A stretch of DNA of 64,000 nucleotides from Sodiomyces alkalinus F11. Its lineage: Eukaryota > Ascomycota > Sordariomycetes > Glomerellales > Plectosphaerellaceae. A program made the position numbers and the translations under genes. Positions 1 to 9,565 of this stretch are shown here, piece by piece. The stretch is taken from assembly GCF_003711515.1 (NCBI RefSeq), contig NW_021167081.1, forward strand, positions 3,032,483 to 3,096,482, in the 5' to 3' direction. The notes beneath the pieces were generated by a model that was given only the letters and a program-made list of their open reading frames with translations, was not told the origin of the DNA and made no database searches. Position 1 is the first letter of the stretch, and each line of letters starts with the position of its first letter.

Positions 1-27
1 CTTATATCGAGAACAGGGCCGTAAAAG
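1..27. other. Target DNA left of Gypsy-1, with TSD copy
   Basis: These bases are the host side of the Gypsy-1 insertion. Bases 23-27 (AAAAG) are the left copy of the 5-bp target-site duplication; the right copy is at 8,904-8,908. Before the insertion this sequence was joined to 8,909-9,197. Too short to assign. Confidence 0.7.
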
Positions 28-382
28 TGTTAAATAGGTAGTCGTAAAGAGTGAAAAGGTAGGGCCAAGCAAGGAACTAGATAGGATCACGAGGGGATTA
101 TAATAGGGAAAGTGTAGTGGTAGCTAAAGAATCAGATTAATCGCTAGCCTCCCTCTTCTAAGGGGAGGCTCCTCCGCTCCTTAAGACTATAATCCGCTAC
201 TCCTCGAGGACTGCTTTATTTACTTCCTCGAGGGCTGCCTTATTTACTTTAAGGGGCTATTCTATTTACTAGTATGATAAATACTTTATTTATGCCTCGA
301 GGGGTCTTAGACTAGGCACGCCTAGACCCCTATAGGTTTACACTAGGGACCTATTATAACCACTGCTATAGGCATCTAATAT
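28..382 (-). repeat. Gypsy-1 LTR, left copy (3' LTR of the element)
   Basis: It starts TGTTAA and ends ATA, which would be a RIP-altered ..CA end. It aligns along its whole length with 8,550-8,903; most differences are C/T or G/A. A CTTCCTCGAGG / CTCCTCGAGGA type short repeat followed by a run ending TTATTTACTT occurs two to three times inside both copies. Confidence 0.92.
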
Positions 383-1289
383 AGCGACCTTCCCCGGATA
401 CTCCTATTCTTAGGAGCGCCTGATCCGTGCCGGCCTCCCGGCTCCTCTAAAACCCAGTGCCCGAATCCGTCCTCTAAGTCCCCCACTGCCCCGAACTAGA
501 GCCCTCCACGATGGGACCCCGATAGGTCCCCGCCTAGTTCCTATATAGAGCCTCTTAGCCCGTGGCTCTAACCCGGGTATATACTCCCTCTCTTCGTTCT
601 ATTAATAAAACCACGAAAGATAATACCCTACCCGGGACCCCGATAGGTTCTCGGCCGGATCCTCCACTAGCCCCTTAGTATATCCCTTTATCCTTTTAGG
701 CTATCCCTTTAATTTATCTATAAAGACTCCTAGAGCCGGTATTATGTGGGGTCCGTTATTACTCCTTCCGTGGATTCGTAGCTTCCTTCTTTATACTAAA
801 AATAGGTGCCTATATGACTGCTTTTTAGGGATATCTCGTAACCTACTATTACTCCCTCTTCCTATTCTTTTCTTCCTCTCCTATACTTAATTTTCCGACT
901 ATACTATTCTTCATGAGTTTTGCACTAATCTAAGATACTATATACTAACGTCTTATGGTCTTCTATTAATTAACTACTATCTTATAAGTGCTTATATACG
1001 TCTTTAATCTATAATACTAGCTAACCGCGCGGTATAACGTAGTCACTATACCTTCCTAGGAAGATAATAATAATAATAAGAGCGTCGCTACTCCCACGAG
1101 TATAACGCGGTCCTCTAAAAGGATTAAGATTATAGTTATAGCGTCGACCTTATAGTCCGCTAAGTAGTTAGCCCCGTAGCTAGTTACGCTAAAGCCTCCT
1201 ACTTCTATTACGGCTACGTTATCGTCGACTATTATACCGTTAGTCACGCCCCGGTAAAAGGTACTAGATATTGGTATAGGTAAGGATCT
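383..1289. other. Gypsy-1 3' non-pol region, no clear gene
   Basis: This part of Gypsy-1 lies between the 3' LTR and the antisense reading frame. I see no frame that can be followed over a long distance. An open stretch on the minus strand at 1,056-1,247 is a low-complexity hydrophobic translation and is probably a shadow of the opposite strand. Confidence 0.5.
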
Positions 1290-2516
1290 AAGGGCCCCAT
1301 ATATACGTTATACCGGTAAGTTAATAACGATTAACTTTAAGGAAAAGACGCACACTATTAAGGCTAAGACGTGCTAACACGCCGATAACGGTCGGCGTAC
1401 GAATAAAGACCACTACTACTCTAAGCATAATAGCCTTAAATACCGCGTAGTAAGTTATATATCTTTATTGTTATCCCTATAGCCGCTCCCTTTATAGATT
1501 ATTCCGTAGTTTAGTTAGTCTAATATATATAGTAGCTTCCTATTACTATTAAGAATACTACCGAGTAGCTATAGAAGGTTTTAGTTATTACTATCGAGAA
1601 AGGTAGCCTAAATAAGAGTCGTCGTGTAAGTATTATAATCCTTCCTATTAACCGTATCCCCCTATTAGTCCTATATAGTCCCTGCATTAATCCTATATAG
1701 TACTAGGCTATAGTAGTTCGATACTAGGTTATCCTTAAAAAGGCTTTAGGTTAAATAACGCTAGAGGTTAACCGGTTATCTACCGAGGAAGCTATTACTA
1801 CTCGGCGTTAAGCTAAGGAAGTTACCGACGCCCGCCAGAAAACGGCGGAAGATATCTATAAGAGACTCGATAGTATAGAGTCGCTCCTTAAGTAATTCGT
1901 CGGGCTATAATAGTAGCGTCTTACCGTTAAGTAGAAACGCCTCGATATTAAATAATAATACCTTATATTATATAAGCGCGACCTCACGGCCTAAAAGCAG
2001 ACGGCTACTACTTTCGAGTAGATAGCCGCTCTTAACCTAGCCTAGGCTTAGGCCTAGGAAGACCTGCCTACACCCTTAGGGTCTACCTTAGCCCCCGCGG
2101 GGCTTATCTTTATAGGTAACGGTATATTTAGTAACGGTAGTCCTGCGTAACCTTCAGGCTCGCTATCGGGGGTCACGATACCATAAGGTCCGTAGGGTCC
2201 GCCGGACCCTTATAAAGTGCCCGACGATAACGATATAGTACCGGCCTTATTAGTGAAGAAGGGGAAGAAGGCTTTAACGCCCTCGACTCCTTTATCAGGG
2301 AAGAAGAAGAAGAAGTAGAAGGCGAAGACGCCTCTATCTCTTTATCCTTTAATGCTATCCGCGGGTGGTAGGTAAAAGGGGGGAACGGCGGCTACTACTA
2401 TAGGGCAGAGCTAGGTATATATAAAGGTTAATAGTAACGAGGTAGCTAGGCGGGAGCCCACCCCTCTAGATAATAAGTTAGTAGGGTTTAAGGATACCCT
2501 AAAAGGGCCGTGATAG
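1290..2516 (+). pseudogene. Accessory antisense ORF of Gypsy-1 (unknown product)
   Basis: A reading frame opposite to gag-pol lies between pol and the 3' LTR. The part at about 1,780-2,516 can be read as one frame in which every stop is TAA or TAG, mostly where Gln is expected (for example after ITTRR and LDSIESLLK). The translation has a charged, heptad-like segment around KTAEDIYKRLDSIESLL that looks like a coiled coil, a Pro/Gly/Ser-rich middle, and a very basic patch with five Lys in a row near 2,300-2,320. An upstream segment (about 1,290-1,455) contains Cys/His residues around NGRRTNKDHYYSKHNS and ends at a GTAAGT that could be an intron donor. I do not recognise the family. A nuclear or nucleic-acid-binding accessory protein is only a guess. 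Confidence 0.5.
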
Positions 2517-3059
2517 TATATATAGAGGAACGGTTAATCTTTTTTTTTTTTGGTTTTTTACTAGCCTTCGGGTTAGGTTTTTCCTTTTTTTTTTTTTATC
2601 TAGCTTTAGGGTATTCCTATCATAACCCTAATAGTCCTTAACTATACTCCTATTATAATATAATCGTATCCCTATCGTGACGGTTAATTAGGGGAATAAT
2701 AAAGGGAAATAGACTTTAAGGGCGATAAGCTATTATGCCTAGGGAAGAGGAACGGGGATTAGGGGCCTTATGCCCGAAAAGGAATAGAGGTCGAAAGCAA
2801 GCTACTTAAAAGGAAAAAAATAGTAACCGAGGCGATAACGCCTATATAGTCCCCGTCTAGGTTAAGGGGGGGTCTTTGCCTAAGAATTTATCTCCATAAC
2901 CTATTAAAGGGTTTTTCTAGGTTAATATAGCCGATACGTGGATAGTATATAAACCTATTTAGTCCTTAATAAGTCTTCTTATCCGTAAGGAGGGGGGGAA
3001 AGGATAGAAAAACATTCTTATATCGTGTCTATAAGGTCTTCTATAAGGATAGGGTGTAA
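2517..3059. other. Gypsy-1 linker between antisense ORF and chromodomain
   Basis: The stretch holds short T-runs and pyrimidine tracts (2,539-2,600) and a segment (2,881-2,945) that copies part of the protease/RT junction at 6,433-6,500. No separate gene is seen. Confidence 0.5.
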
Positions 3060-6000
3060 ACCCGTTTTGTTCCCTAATAGTCCCGCCTTAAAGTAGGTGT
3101 TAACGAGTTTATCGGGGATATTCCGCTTCGGCTCCTAGGTATTTTCTTCGTCGCTATAGCCGGCCTATTTAATTAGGTACTAGCGCCGTATACCCCGATA
3201 TCGATCGTCCAGATAGCTTCGACCTTATACCTATCCGAATCCGGTTTAACGTCGACTATAGGTGGTGGTTCTAGTTATAATCTATCGCGGGACCTCTATA
3301 GTTCTAACAGGAAAACCGGGAAGACGTTATAAATCCTTATACCCTTTAGTAGTTCTAATTAGTAGGCTAGGCTATATATACCGACGATCTTATTCACCTT
3401 ATACGGCCCGATACAGTTATCGCTAAGCTTTTTTAAGGGTCTCTTCTATCGGATATTCTTCGTGGATAGTAAGACGTACTCGTCCACCTTAAACCTCCGC
3501 TAGGCACGGCCGTTATTATAATACCGTTTGTAGGAGGCCTACGCCCTCTTAATAAGGTCCGAGATAGATCGTCGCTAGGCTATAAGGTACCCCGCACGGC
3601 GCTCTGCTTTAGCGGCGCGAACCTTACCTACCCTCAGGAGCTATACTTTATCGGGTCCCCTTAGGTTATAGCCTATTAGCGCGTCGGATAGGGTGTAGCG
3701 TATCGTAGAGTGCTACGCTATATTATAGGTAAATTCCGCTAATAGTAACCGGTTAACCTAGTTATCCTATTCCTACGAATAGAATACACGCAGGTAATAC
3801 TTAAGGCTCTAGTTTTATCGCTCCGTTTATCTATCCGTCTACGGGTACGAAGCTATAGATAGGCGTTATATAGTACCGAGGCAGCGATATAAGGTTACCT
3901 AAAAACGGCTTATAAATAACGAGCCTCGATCTAATATAATACCGTTAAGTAGGCTAAAAGTGCGAAAAACGTAATACTATAGAGAGTTAGTAAGCCCTTC
4001 TACTATTAGGCCACTACTCGAGGGGATATAAATCGAGTACTTTGTTAGGCGGCACACTACTATAAGGATAGTATCCCGTTTCCTATCTATAGTCACGTTA
4101 TAAGCCGGCGGTAGGCCAGTAATAAAGTTAATAGACATCTTTATAAAGGGGCGCTAAGGTACTAAGAGATTCGCTAGCTCGCTATACAGCTTATAATACC
4201 GCGGTTTAGTGCGTTAATATATAGTATAGGTAGGTATAAACTGCCGTATATCGCGTGGGAGATAGTCCTAGAAGTAAAAGCCCGATATCCTCTTAATAGT
4301 CCTTATAACCGTATAGTAACCTATACTAGGTCTATTATAGAAATACTATAGGACCTTTTATCGGAGGCTAGAGTAGTCTAGTATAAAAACGCGATTCTTA
4401 AAACGAAGGATACTACTACTCCTAGACTAATATCTATACGTGGTATCGTCACCGTAGCCCTCGCGCTATCTAGTATAAAAAGGGTTATTCGCTTACGCCT
4501 CTGCCACCTTTTCTAATAAGGTAGGGGAATTAAGAGCGGGAAAAACGGGGTTAGACTTAGGGGTAGTACGGGAACCATGCTAGTTCCGAATAAGGCCTAA
4601 AATAAAACGCCTCGATATAGGCTCTAGAAAAGAATTATCCGCTTATGTCTTAACCACTAACGTGGGAGGGGCGGGAATAAACACTAAAGCAGCACGGGAA
4701 CCACGCCAGTTCCCGGTATAGCCTAATATAAAATACCTCGAAAAGGACTCTAAGATAGAAGAAGGATTATCCGCTTATATCTTTACTACCCTTTCCGGTA
4801 GGATAGAAGGAGCGGGAATAGAAGAAAGATTATCCGCTTACGTCATATCTACTATAGTAGGAGGGGCGGGAAAAATAGACTTAGGGGTATTACGGGAACC
4901 CTCCTGGTTCCCGATATACCCTATAATAAAATGCTTCGAGAAAGACTCTACCGCCTTAGCTTAGTTAGTAACCAGGGCACGCTTATAGGGTGTATATTAA
5001 GGCTTCCTTAATAATCTATCCGCGGGGTTTAACGTCCCCGGGCGGTGCCGGATCTTAAAATTAAACGGGGCGAGCTCTTTAAGCCAGCGTGCATGCTATC
5101 CCTTAAGCTTAGGCTTATCTAGTAGATAACGATGGTTTAGATGGTTTATTAGAATGACTATAGGGCTCTGACTATCGGCTATATAGTGCCGCCACGTCTA
5201 AAAGGATTCGATAATAGCTATAAGCTTAGAATCGGGTATACTATAATTAAGCTTAGCTCTACGTAGCTTACGGGATATAAACGCTATAGGGCGCTATAGT
5301 CTATCTTCGAGCTAACTAATAACGGCGCTAATAGTAAAGGCAGACGCGTCGGGCTCGATACGTATAGGCAGGGCGGGATTAAAATACCATAAAACGGGCG
5401 CTTTCTAGAATAATACCTTTATCCCGTTAAACGCGGACTAAGCCTACGGGGATAGTACTATAATCCCGGCGTGGCCCTTAGTGGGGCCCCCTTTAAGATA
5501 GTCTATAAGAGGGACGGCCATCTTAGAGTAGTTCTTAATAAAACGCCTATAGAAACCCGTAAAGCCTAGGAAGACCTGTGTCTTCTTAACACTATTAGGG
5601 AGTTCCTAGTCGCGGATAGCCTTAACGCGGGATAGGTCTATACGTACCCTATCTAGGCTATAGATAAACCCGAGGAATTCCACGTCTCTAGTTTTAAACT
5701 CGCACTTATTAGGGTTAGTATGCAGGGACTACTACCTAAGCCTAGTCAGGACCTCGCGGACGTGTACGCGGTGGGTAGCCAAGTCCTTATTATAGATAAG
5801 GATATTATCGAGGTATACGACGTAAATAGTATCGACGAAGCCTATTAGCGCCTAGTTAATATACCGTTAGAAGCTCGCGGGGGCGTTAGTTAACCCGAAT
5901 AGTATAACGAGGTACTCGTAGTGGCCGTATTTCGTCCAGAACGCCGTCTTCTATTCGTTACTAGCTCGTATATGGAGCCGATAGTATACGTCCTTAAGAT

Positions 6001-6960
6001 CTAGCTTAGTGTAGTACTGCGCTAACGATAATCGATCTAAAATCCTATATAAAGGGGTAAAGGGGTGTGGTCCTTAATAGTCACCTTATTCAACCCTCGG
6101 TAGTTAACGTAAAGGCGCAGCTTACCACCCTTCTTAGGGATAAATAGAATAGGTGCGCCGGCCGGACTAATAGATAGTCTAATCTATCCTTTTATAACAG
6201 CGTCCTATAAGTACTAGCGTAGTACCTTAAGCTCTTAGGCGGCGAGGGGATAAATAGGACTATAGGGAGGCTTTTTCCCTTCCTTAACCTTAACGGCGTG
6301 GTCCTACTACTAATACGTCGGTAGGCGGCTAGCGTTCTCGACGTTAAAGACGTTAGCGAAATCTTATTACTATTCCGGCGGCGTGGTGGCGGCTACTTAA
6401 TTATCGTCTAGGCTAAGGGGGTTCCTAGCCTTTAAGAATTTATCTCTATATCCTACTAAAGGGTTTTCTAGGCCGTTAAGGCCGATATAGCCGATACGTA
6501 GAACCCGCGTAGAACCTATATAGGTCAGAGTAAGGATAGACTTAGCATATCTAACTACCCTATATAGCTCTTTTAGGGATATAACTATACTAAGCTCCAC
6601 GTAGGATAAGGGATAGGTCTATATACTACACTGCTAATTAACGTTAGGGTTAACGGCTATAAGCCATGGTTTTCCTAGGATTATACAGGCGCCTTAGGGA
6701 TTAAGCTGTATAATATAAAACTCAGCGCGCTATACTCTTTTCCGACCCTAGTAGTCGGTAGTGGTAATAATCCTATAAAGGGACCTAAGGGTTATCTTTA
6801 CTTATCCTTCCATAATCCAGGATACCGGGATCGGGGACCCCTTAGGGACCTAACTAAGGCCTAGGAGGGACTAATCCAAAACGTTAATATCGGCGCCTCC
6901 GTTAAGGAGAGCCGACGTCTACACCTATTCCTTACCTCGGCGAAGGGAAACGCGTACCTC
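3060..6960 (-). pseudogene. Gypsy-1 pol: protease-RT-RNase H-integrase-chromodomain
   Basis: Read on the minus strand, high to low coordinates. The RT finger/palm is marked by VVYLDNILIYN (about 5,790-5,820) and by [13 protein letters not shown] (about 5,535-5,585), the usual gypsy motif after the palm. The catalytic YxDD box reads YLDN at 5,804-5,815, so the second Asp is lost. RNase H ends with a RWLKELAPFNFKIRHRPG segment near 5,010-5,090. The integrase core starts with a motif read as INFITGLPP near 4,100. A chromodomain follows at about 3,080-3,190 (YLIK, then AGYSDEENT, then EPKRNIPDKL, with Trp codons turned into stops). Hairpin repeats sit between RNase H and integrase (4,560-4,950). 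Many TAA/TAG codons break the frame; the gene cannot make protein. Confidence 0.88.
4560..4950. repeat. Tandem hairpin repeats inside Gypsy-1 pol
   Basis: Three diverged repeats begin near 4,568, 4,693 and 4,891. Each contains an inverted repeat of the form GGGAACC-spacer-GGTTCCC (the third is perfect: CGGGAACC CTCCT GGTTCCCG), followed by a conserved tail with AATAAAA and CCTCGA. Two of the repeats end in an ATTATCCGCTTA motif. They lie in the pol linker between RNase H and integrase. Confidence 0.7.
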
Positions 6961-6989
6961 TACTAATATAGTAGTAGGGGTAGTCTAAG

Positions 6990-8520
6990 GCGGGTATAGT
7001 TCTTAGGGCACCTTACCCGTGATATGGCCGACCGTAGGGCAGGATATAGATACCGGTTAGGTATTCGGGTTATTATTACTCGAACGCTATACCCGAGGGC
7101 TAGGGTATATAGTAGCATAGTGCCCCTTTTAGTTATAGTTATAGTAAGTAATAGAGTCGAGGTATAATAATAGTCTAGGGCATATAGGGTAGCTAGGAGT
7201 AAAGGTTAGGGCAGGCGTAGGGGCAGACGTAGGGGTAGATGCGGGGATACTAGTGGAACCGTAGGTGGCCGTCTAGGTACTCTACCCTAGGGCGCGCGAA
7301 CGGAAACGATATCGTTAGGCAGTAGACTAAAAGTCTGCTCGAGTAATAGCTAGCCCGTCGTTAACGGTTAAAGCCTTAGCCCTACGATAGGCCGGGGCTA
7401 GGTCTTAGTAGTCCTTAGGAACCCCTATAAATACTATATAGTCCTGAATAGGCGGGAGTACCCTTATTAGCACTATCTAAATCCTCTATTAGTCTAAGGG
7501 CTCGCCCGGTAGTTCCGACTCTAGGGCTTCCCACCGTTATATAAACTTAGCGTAGGACTCGCCCTCTCTCTAAGGCGAGATAGACTCGCTCTAGATCTAT
7601 ACCGCTACCTCCTATAAGCGGGTATCGTTATCGTTAACCTAACGGGATTACTAAGCCTATAGTGCGGCCTAGCTAACCCTATTAGAGTCGCTATTATACT
7701 TATATCGTAATTTAGTCTACTAGCGTTCCTTAAGGTAGTACGGGAAGCATAATATAACGAAGTAGTTTTTTGTAGCGTCCGTGGGGAAGGACTAAAAGTC
7801 TAGGTTAAACCGTTAATTCGTTTCCTAGATAAACGTGCGATACTTAGCCTAGGATACGCTATCCTATTTAGGTAAGGGGTAATTAAACTTAGCCTATATA
7901 GCGGATCTATATATAGACGTGGTCGTGGATATATCGTGGGTATACTAGGATCCTATTAGGGTTACGACGATACGACGTTAAGGTTTAGCTATACGGTAGT
8001 GGGTAATATCGGCCGGGTTAGGATTAATAATAGGATTAATAGCGGCGGTAGCGACGGTAGTAGTATCCGCCTTAAGCTTAGTAAACTACGCGAGCTTACG
8101 CTTATAGTGGTTTTATACCTCTATGTATTTAACGCGTTCGTCTAATTATTCCTCCGTTAGCGTGGCTAGGTTAATATTCGTATACGGGGGTAGGTTAGGG
8201 TTATACGCGGGTCCCGTCGTGGTTATACAAGGAACGGGGACGGTGATAGGGGTAGAGGCGGTGGTAGAGGTAGTGCTAGCGATAGGAGTAGGTATAGGGG
8301 TCGGAACGGGTGCCGGTATGGTAGTAGAGGTAGGAGTAGTATTAATTCCCGGCGTGCCCCCGCTATCTTTCTTATTAATAGGGTCCTGGGCGTTTTCTAT
8401 AAAGGCGGTCTCGCTATCGCGGAGCTACCGCTTAAACTAACTAGTAGCCTCGTTAAAATTAAAAGTAGGATCGTTTATTTCGTGATAGTTAGATATCTTA
8501 GTGACTCCCTTAACGGTCTT
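6990..8520 (-). pseudogene. Gypsy-1 gag
   Basis: The gene begins close to the 5' LTR near 8,515 on the minus strand. The first part is charged (FNFNEATS, then FIENAQDPINKK), followed by a Thr/Pro/Ile-rich linker around 8,180-8,370 and a capsid-like region. A CCHC zinc knuckle is still visible near 7,105-7,145, but its Cys codons have become Tyr (it reads YNYN, stop, KGHYA). Gag would have formed the cytoplasmic particle that packages element RNA. An open stretch on the plus strand at 8,123-8,440 is a shadow of the Thr/Pro linker. Confidence 0.78.
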
Positions 8521-8549
8521 CGCGCCCTTAGAGGGTAGAGCGATTAAAA

Positions 8550-8903
8550 TGTTAAGTAGGTAGTCGTAAAGAGTAAAAAGGTAAGGCTAAGTAAGGAACT
8601 AGATAGGATCACGAGGGTATTATAATAGGCAAAGTGTAGGGGTAGCTAAAGAATTAGATTAATCGCTGGCCTCCCTCTTCTAAGGGGAGGCTCCTCCGCT
8701 CCTTAAGACTATACTCCGCTACTCCTCGAGGACTACTTTATTTACTTCCTCGAGGGCTGCCTTATTTACTTCGAGGGGCTATTCTGTTTACTAGTATAAT
8801 AACTGCTTTATTTATGTCTTGAGGGGTCTTAGACTAGGCACGCCTAGACCTCTATGGGTTTACACTGGGGACCTATTATGACCACTACTGCAGGCACCTG
8901 ATA
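8550..8903 (-). repeat. Gypsy-1 LTR, right copy (5' LTR of the element)
   Basis: It starts TGTTAAG and ends GATA, then the AAAAG target-site duplication. It keeps more CpA/TpG than the left copy (for example ...GCAGGCACCTGATA against ...TATAGGCATCTAATA), so the two LTRs were hit unevenly by RIP. Confidence 0.92.
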
Positions 8904-9197
8904 AAAAGCATAATCTTCCGCTAGCTATAGCCGCGGACTAAACAGGGTCTACTAAGGGGCCACCCTTTCGGTAATACGGAAGGCTATTTATGTAATTATC
9001 CTCCCAAAAGCCGTCTTCACCGCTAAGGTCTAGTTACCCGATAATACCCGCCCTTCTACTAAATAAACCATAGGCGCCTTCTTACGAGTCAGGACTAGAC
9101 TATAAGACTAGATTTTAAAGATCTAAGTCGCTATTAACTTTACCCTCCGCGGCTATCTCCTACTCTAGCAGATTACCCTAACCCCTACTATACTTAG
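8904..9197 (+). other. Target DNA between Gypsy-1 and Gypsy-2
   Basis: About 294 bp of older DNA that both gypsy elements entered. It ends with CTTAG (9,193-9,197), the left TSD copy of Gypsy-2. When 1-27, 8,909-9,197 and 19,153 onward are joined, a plus-strand frame can be followed across both junctions with only RIP-type stops until the LINE RNase H at about 19,370. This suggests that the target was an older LINE, but I could not match the part upstream of the RNase H to a known domain. Confidence 0.5.
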
Positions 9198-9533
9198 TGA
9201 TACGCCGGAATAGCGTAGGACTATACGCACGGATGGTCCTCGCGCGCCAGGTACTATACGCACGTTTAGTGCCCGCCGGCCGGAACCTAAACGTACGTTA
9301 GGGCCCGGGCCGGGTTCCCTAAATATACGTATAGCCCCGAAGACGGCCGTATAGAGAAATAGATAGTCCGGGGCTCGCTAAGGATATATTCCCGGTAAGC
9401 CCGCCTTTAGATTAGTAGAGGATATCTTTATTATATCCTATTTTCTATACCTAAAGGTCGCTATTCCGAACCCTAGAAGCCCTAGGTCCGATAGTACTGG
9501 CTGGCTAGAGATATACCTGGATAGGGTATATTA
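9198..9533 (+). repeat. Gypsy-2 5' LTR
   Basis: 336 bp, from TGATACGCCGG to ..GTATATTA. It matches 18,811-19,147 along its full length, with mostly transition differences. Confidence 0.95.
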
Positions 9534-9565
9534 AATAGTAGTAACTAAGCTTTTAAGCGAGGTTC

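Larger units (their letters stand above)
28..8903 (-). mobile_element. Gypsy-1: complete Ty3/gypsy chromovirus, RIP-inactivated
   Basis: A complete LTR retrotransposon lies on the minus strand between two LTRs of about 355 bp (28-382 and 8,550-8,903) and an exact 5-bp duplication AAAAG (23-27 and 8,904-8,908). In element order it holds gag, protease region, RT, RNase H, integrase and a chromodomain, then about 2.5 kb that carries an antisense reading frame before the 3' LTR. The order RT-RNase H-integrase is that of Ty3/gypsy, and the chromodomain places it among chromoviruses. All frames are broken by TAA/TAG at former Gln/Trp codons and CpA/TpG is depleted, so the copy is dead through RIP. 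The element has its own internal repeats (4,560-4,950 and 2,881-2,945 against 6,433-6,500). Confidence 0.93.

Noticed and set aside
1056..1247. 63-codon minus-strand hydrophobic ORF as an envelope-like transmembrane protein
   Set aside because: The Leu/Ile run comes from simple TAA/TTA repeats at 1,065-1,080, and no signal peptide or longer frame surrounds it.
4560..4950. CRISPR-like array in Gypsy-1
   Set aside because: The repeats with inverted ends are too diverged and irregularly spaced, there are no cas genes, and the composition is eukaryotic.
8123..8440. 105-codon plus-strand open stretch rich in Val/Gly
   Set aside because: It is the reverse of the Thr/Pro-rich linker of Gypsy-1 gag, which explains its composition.
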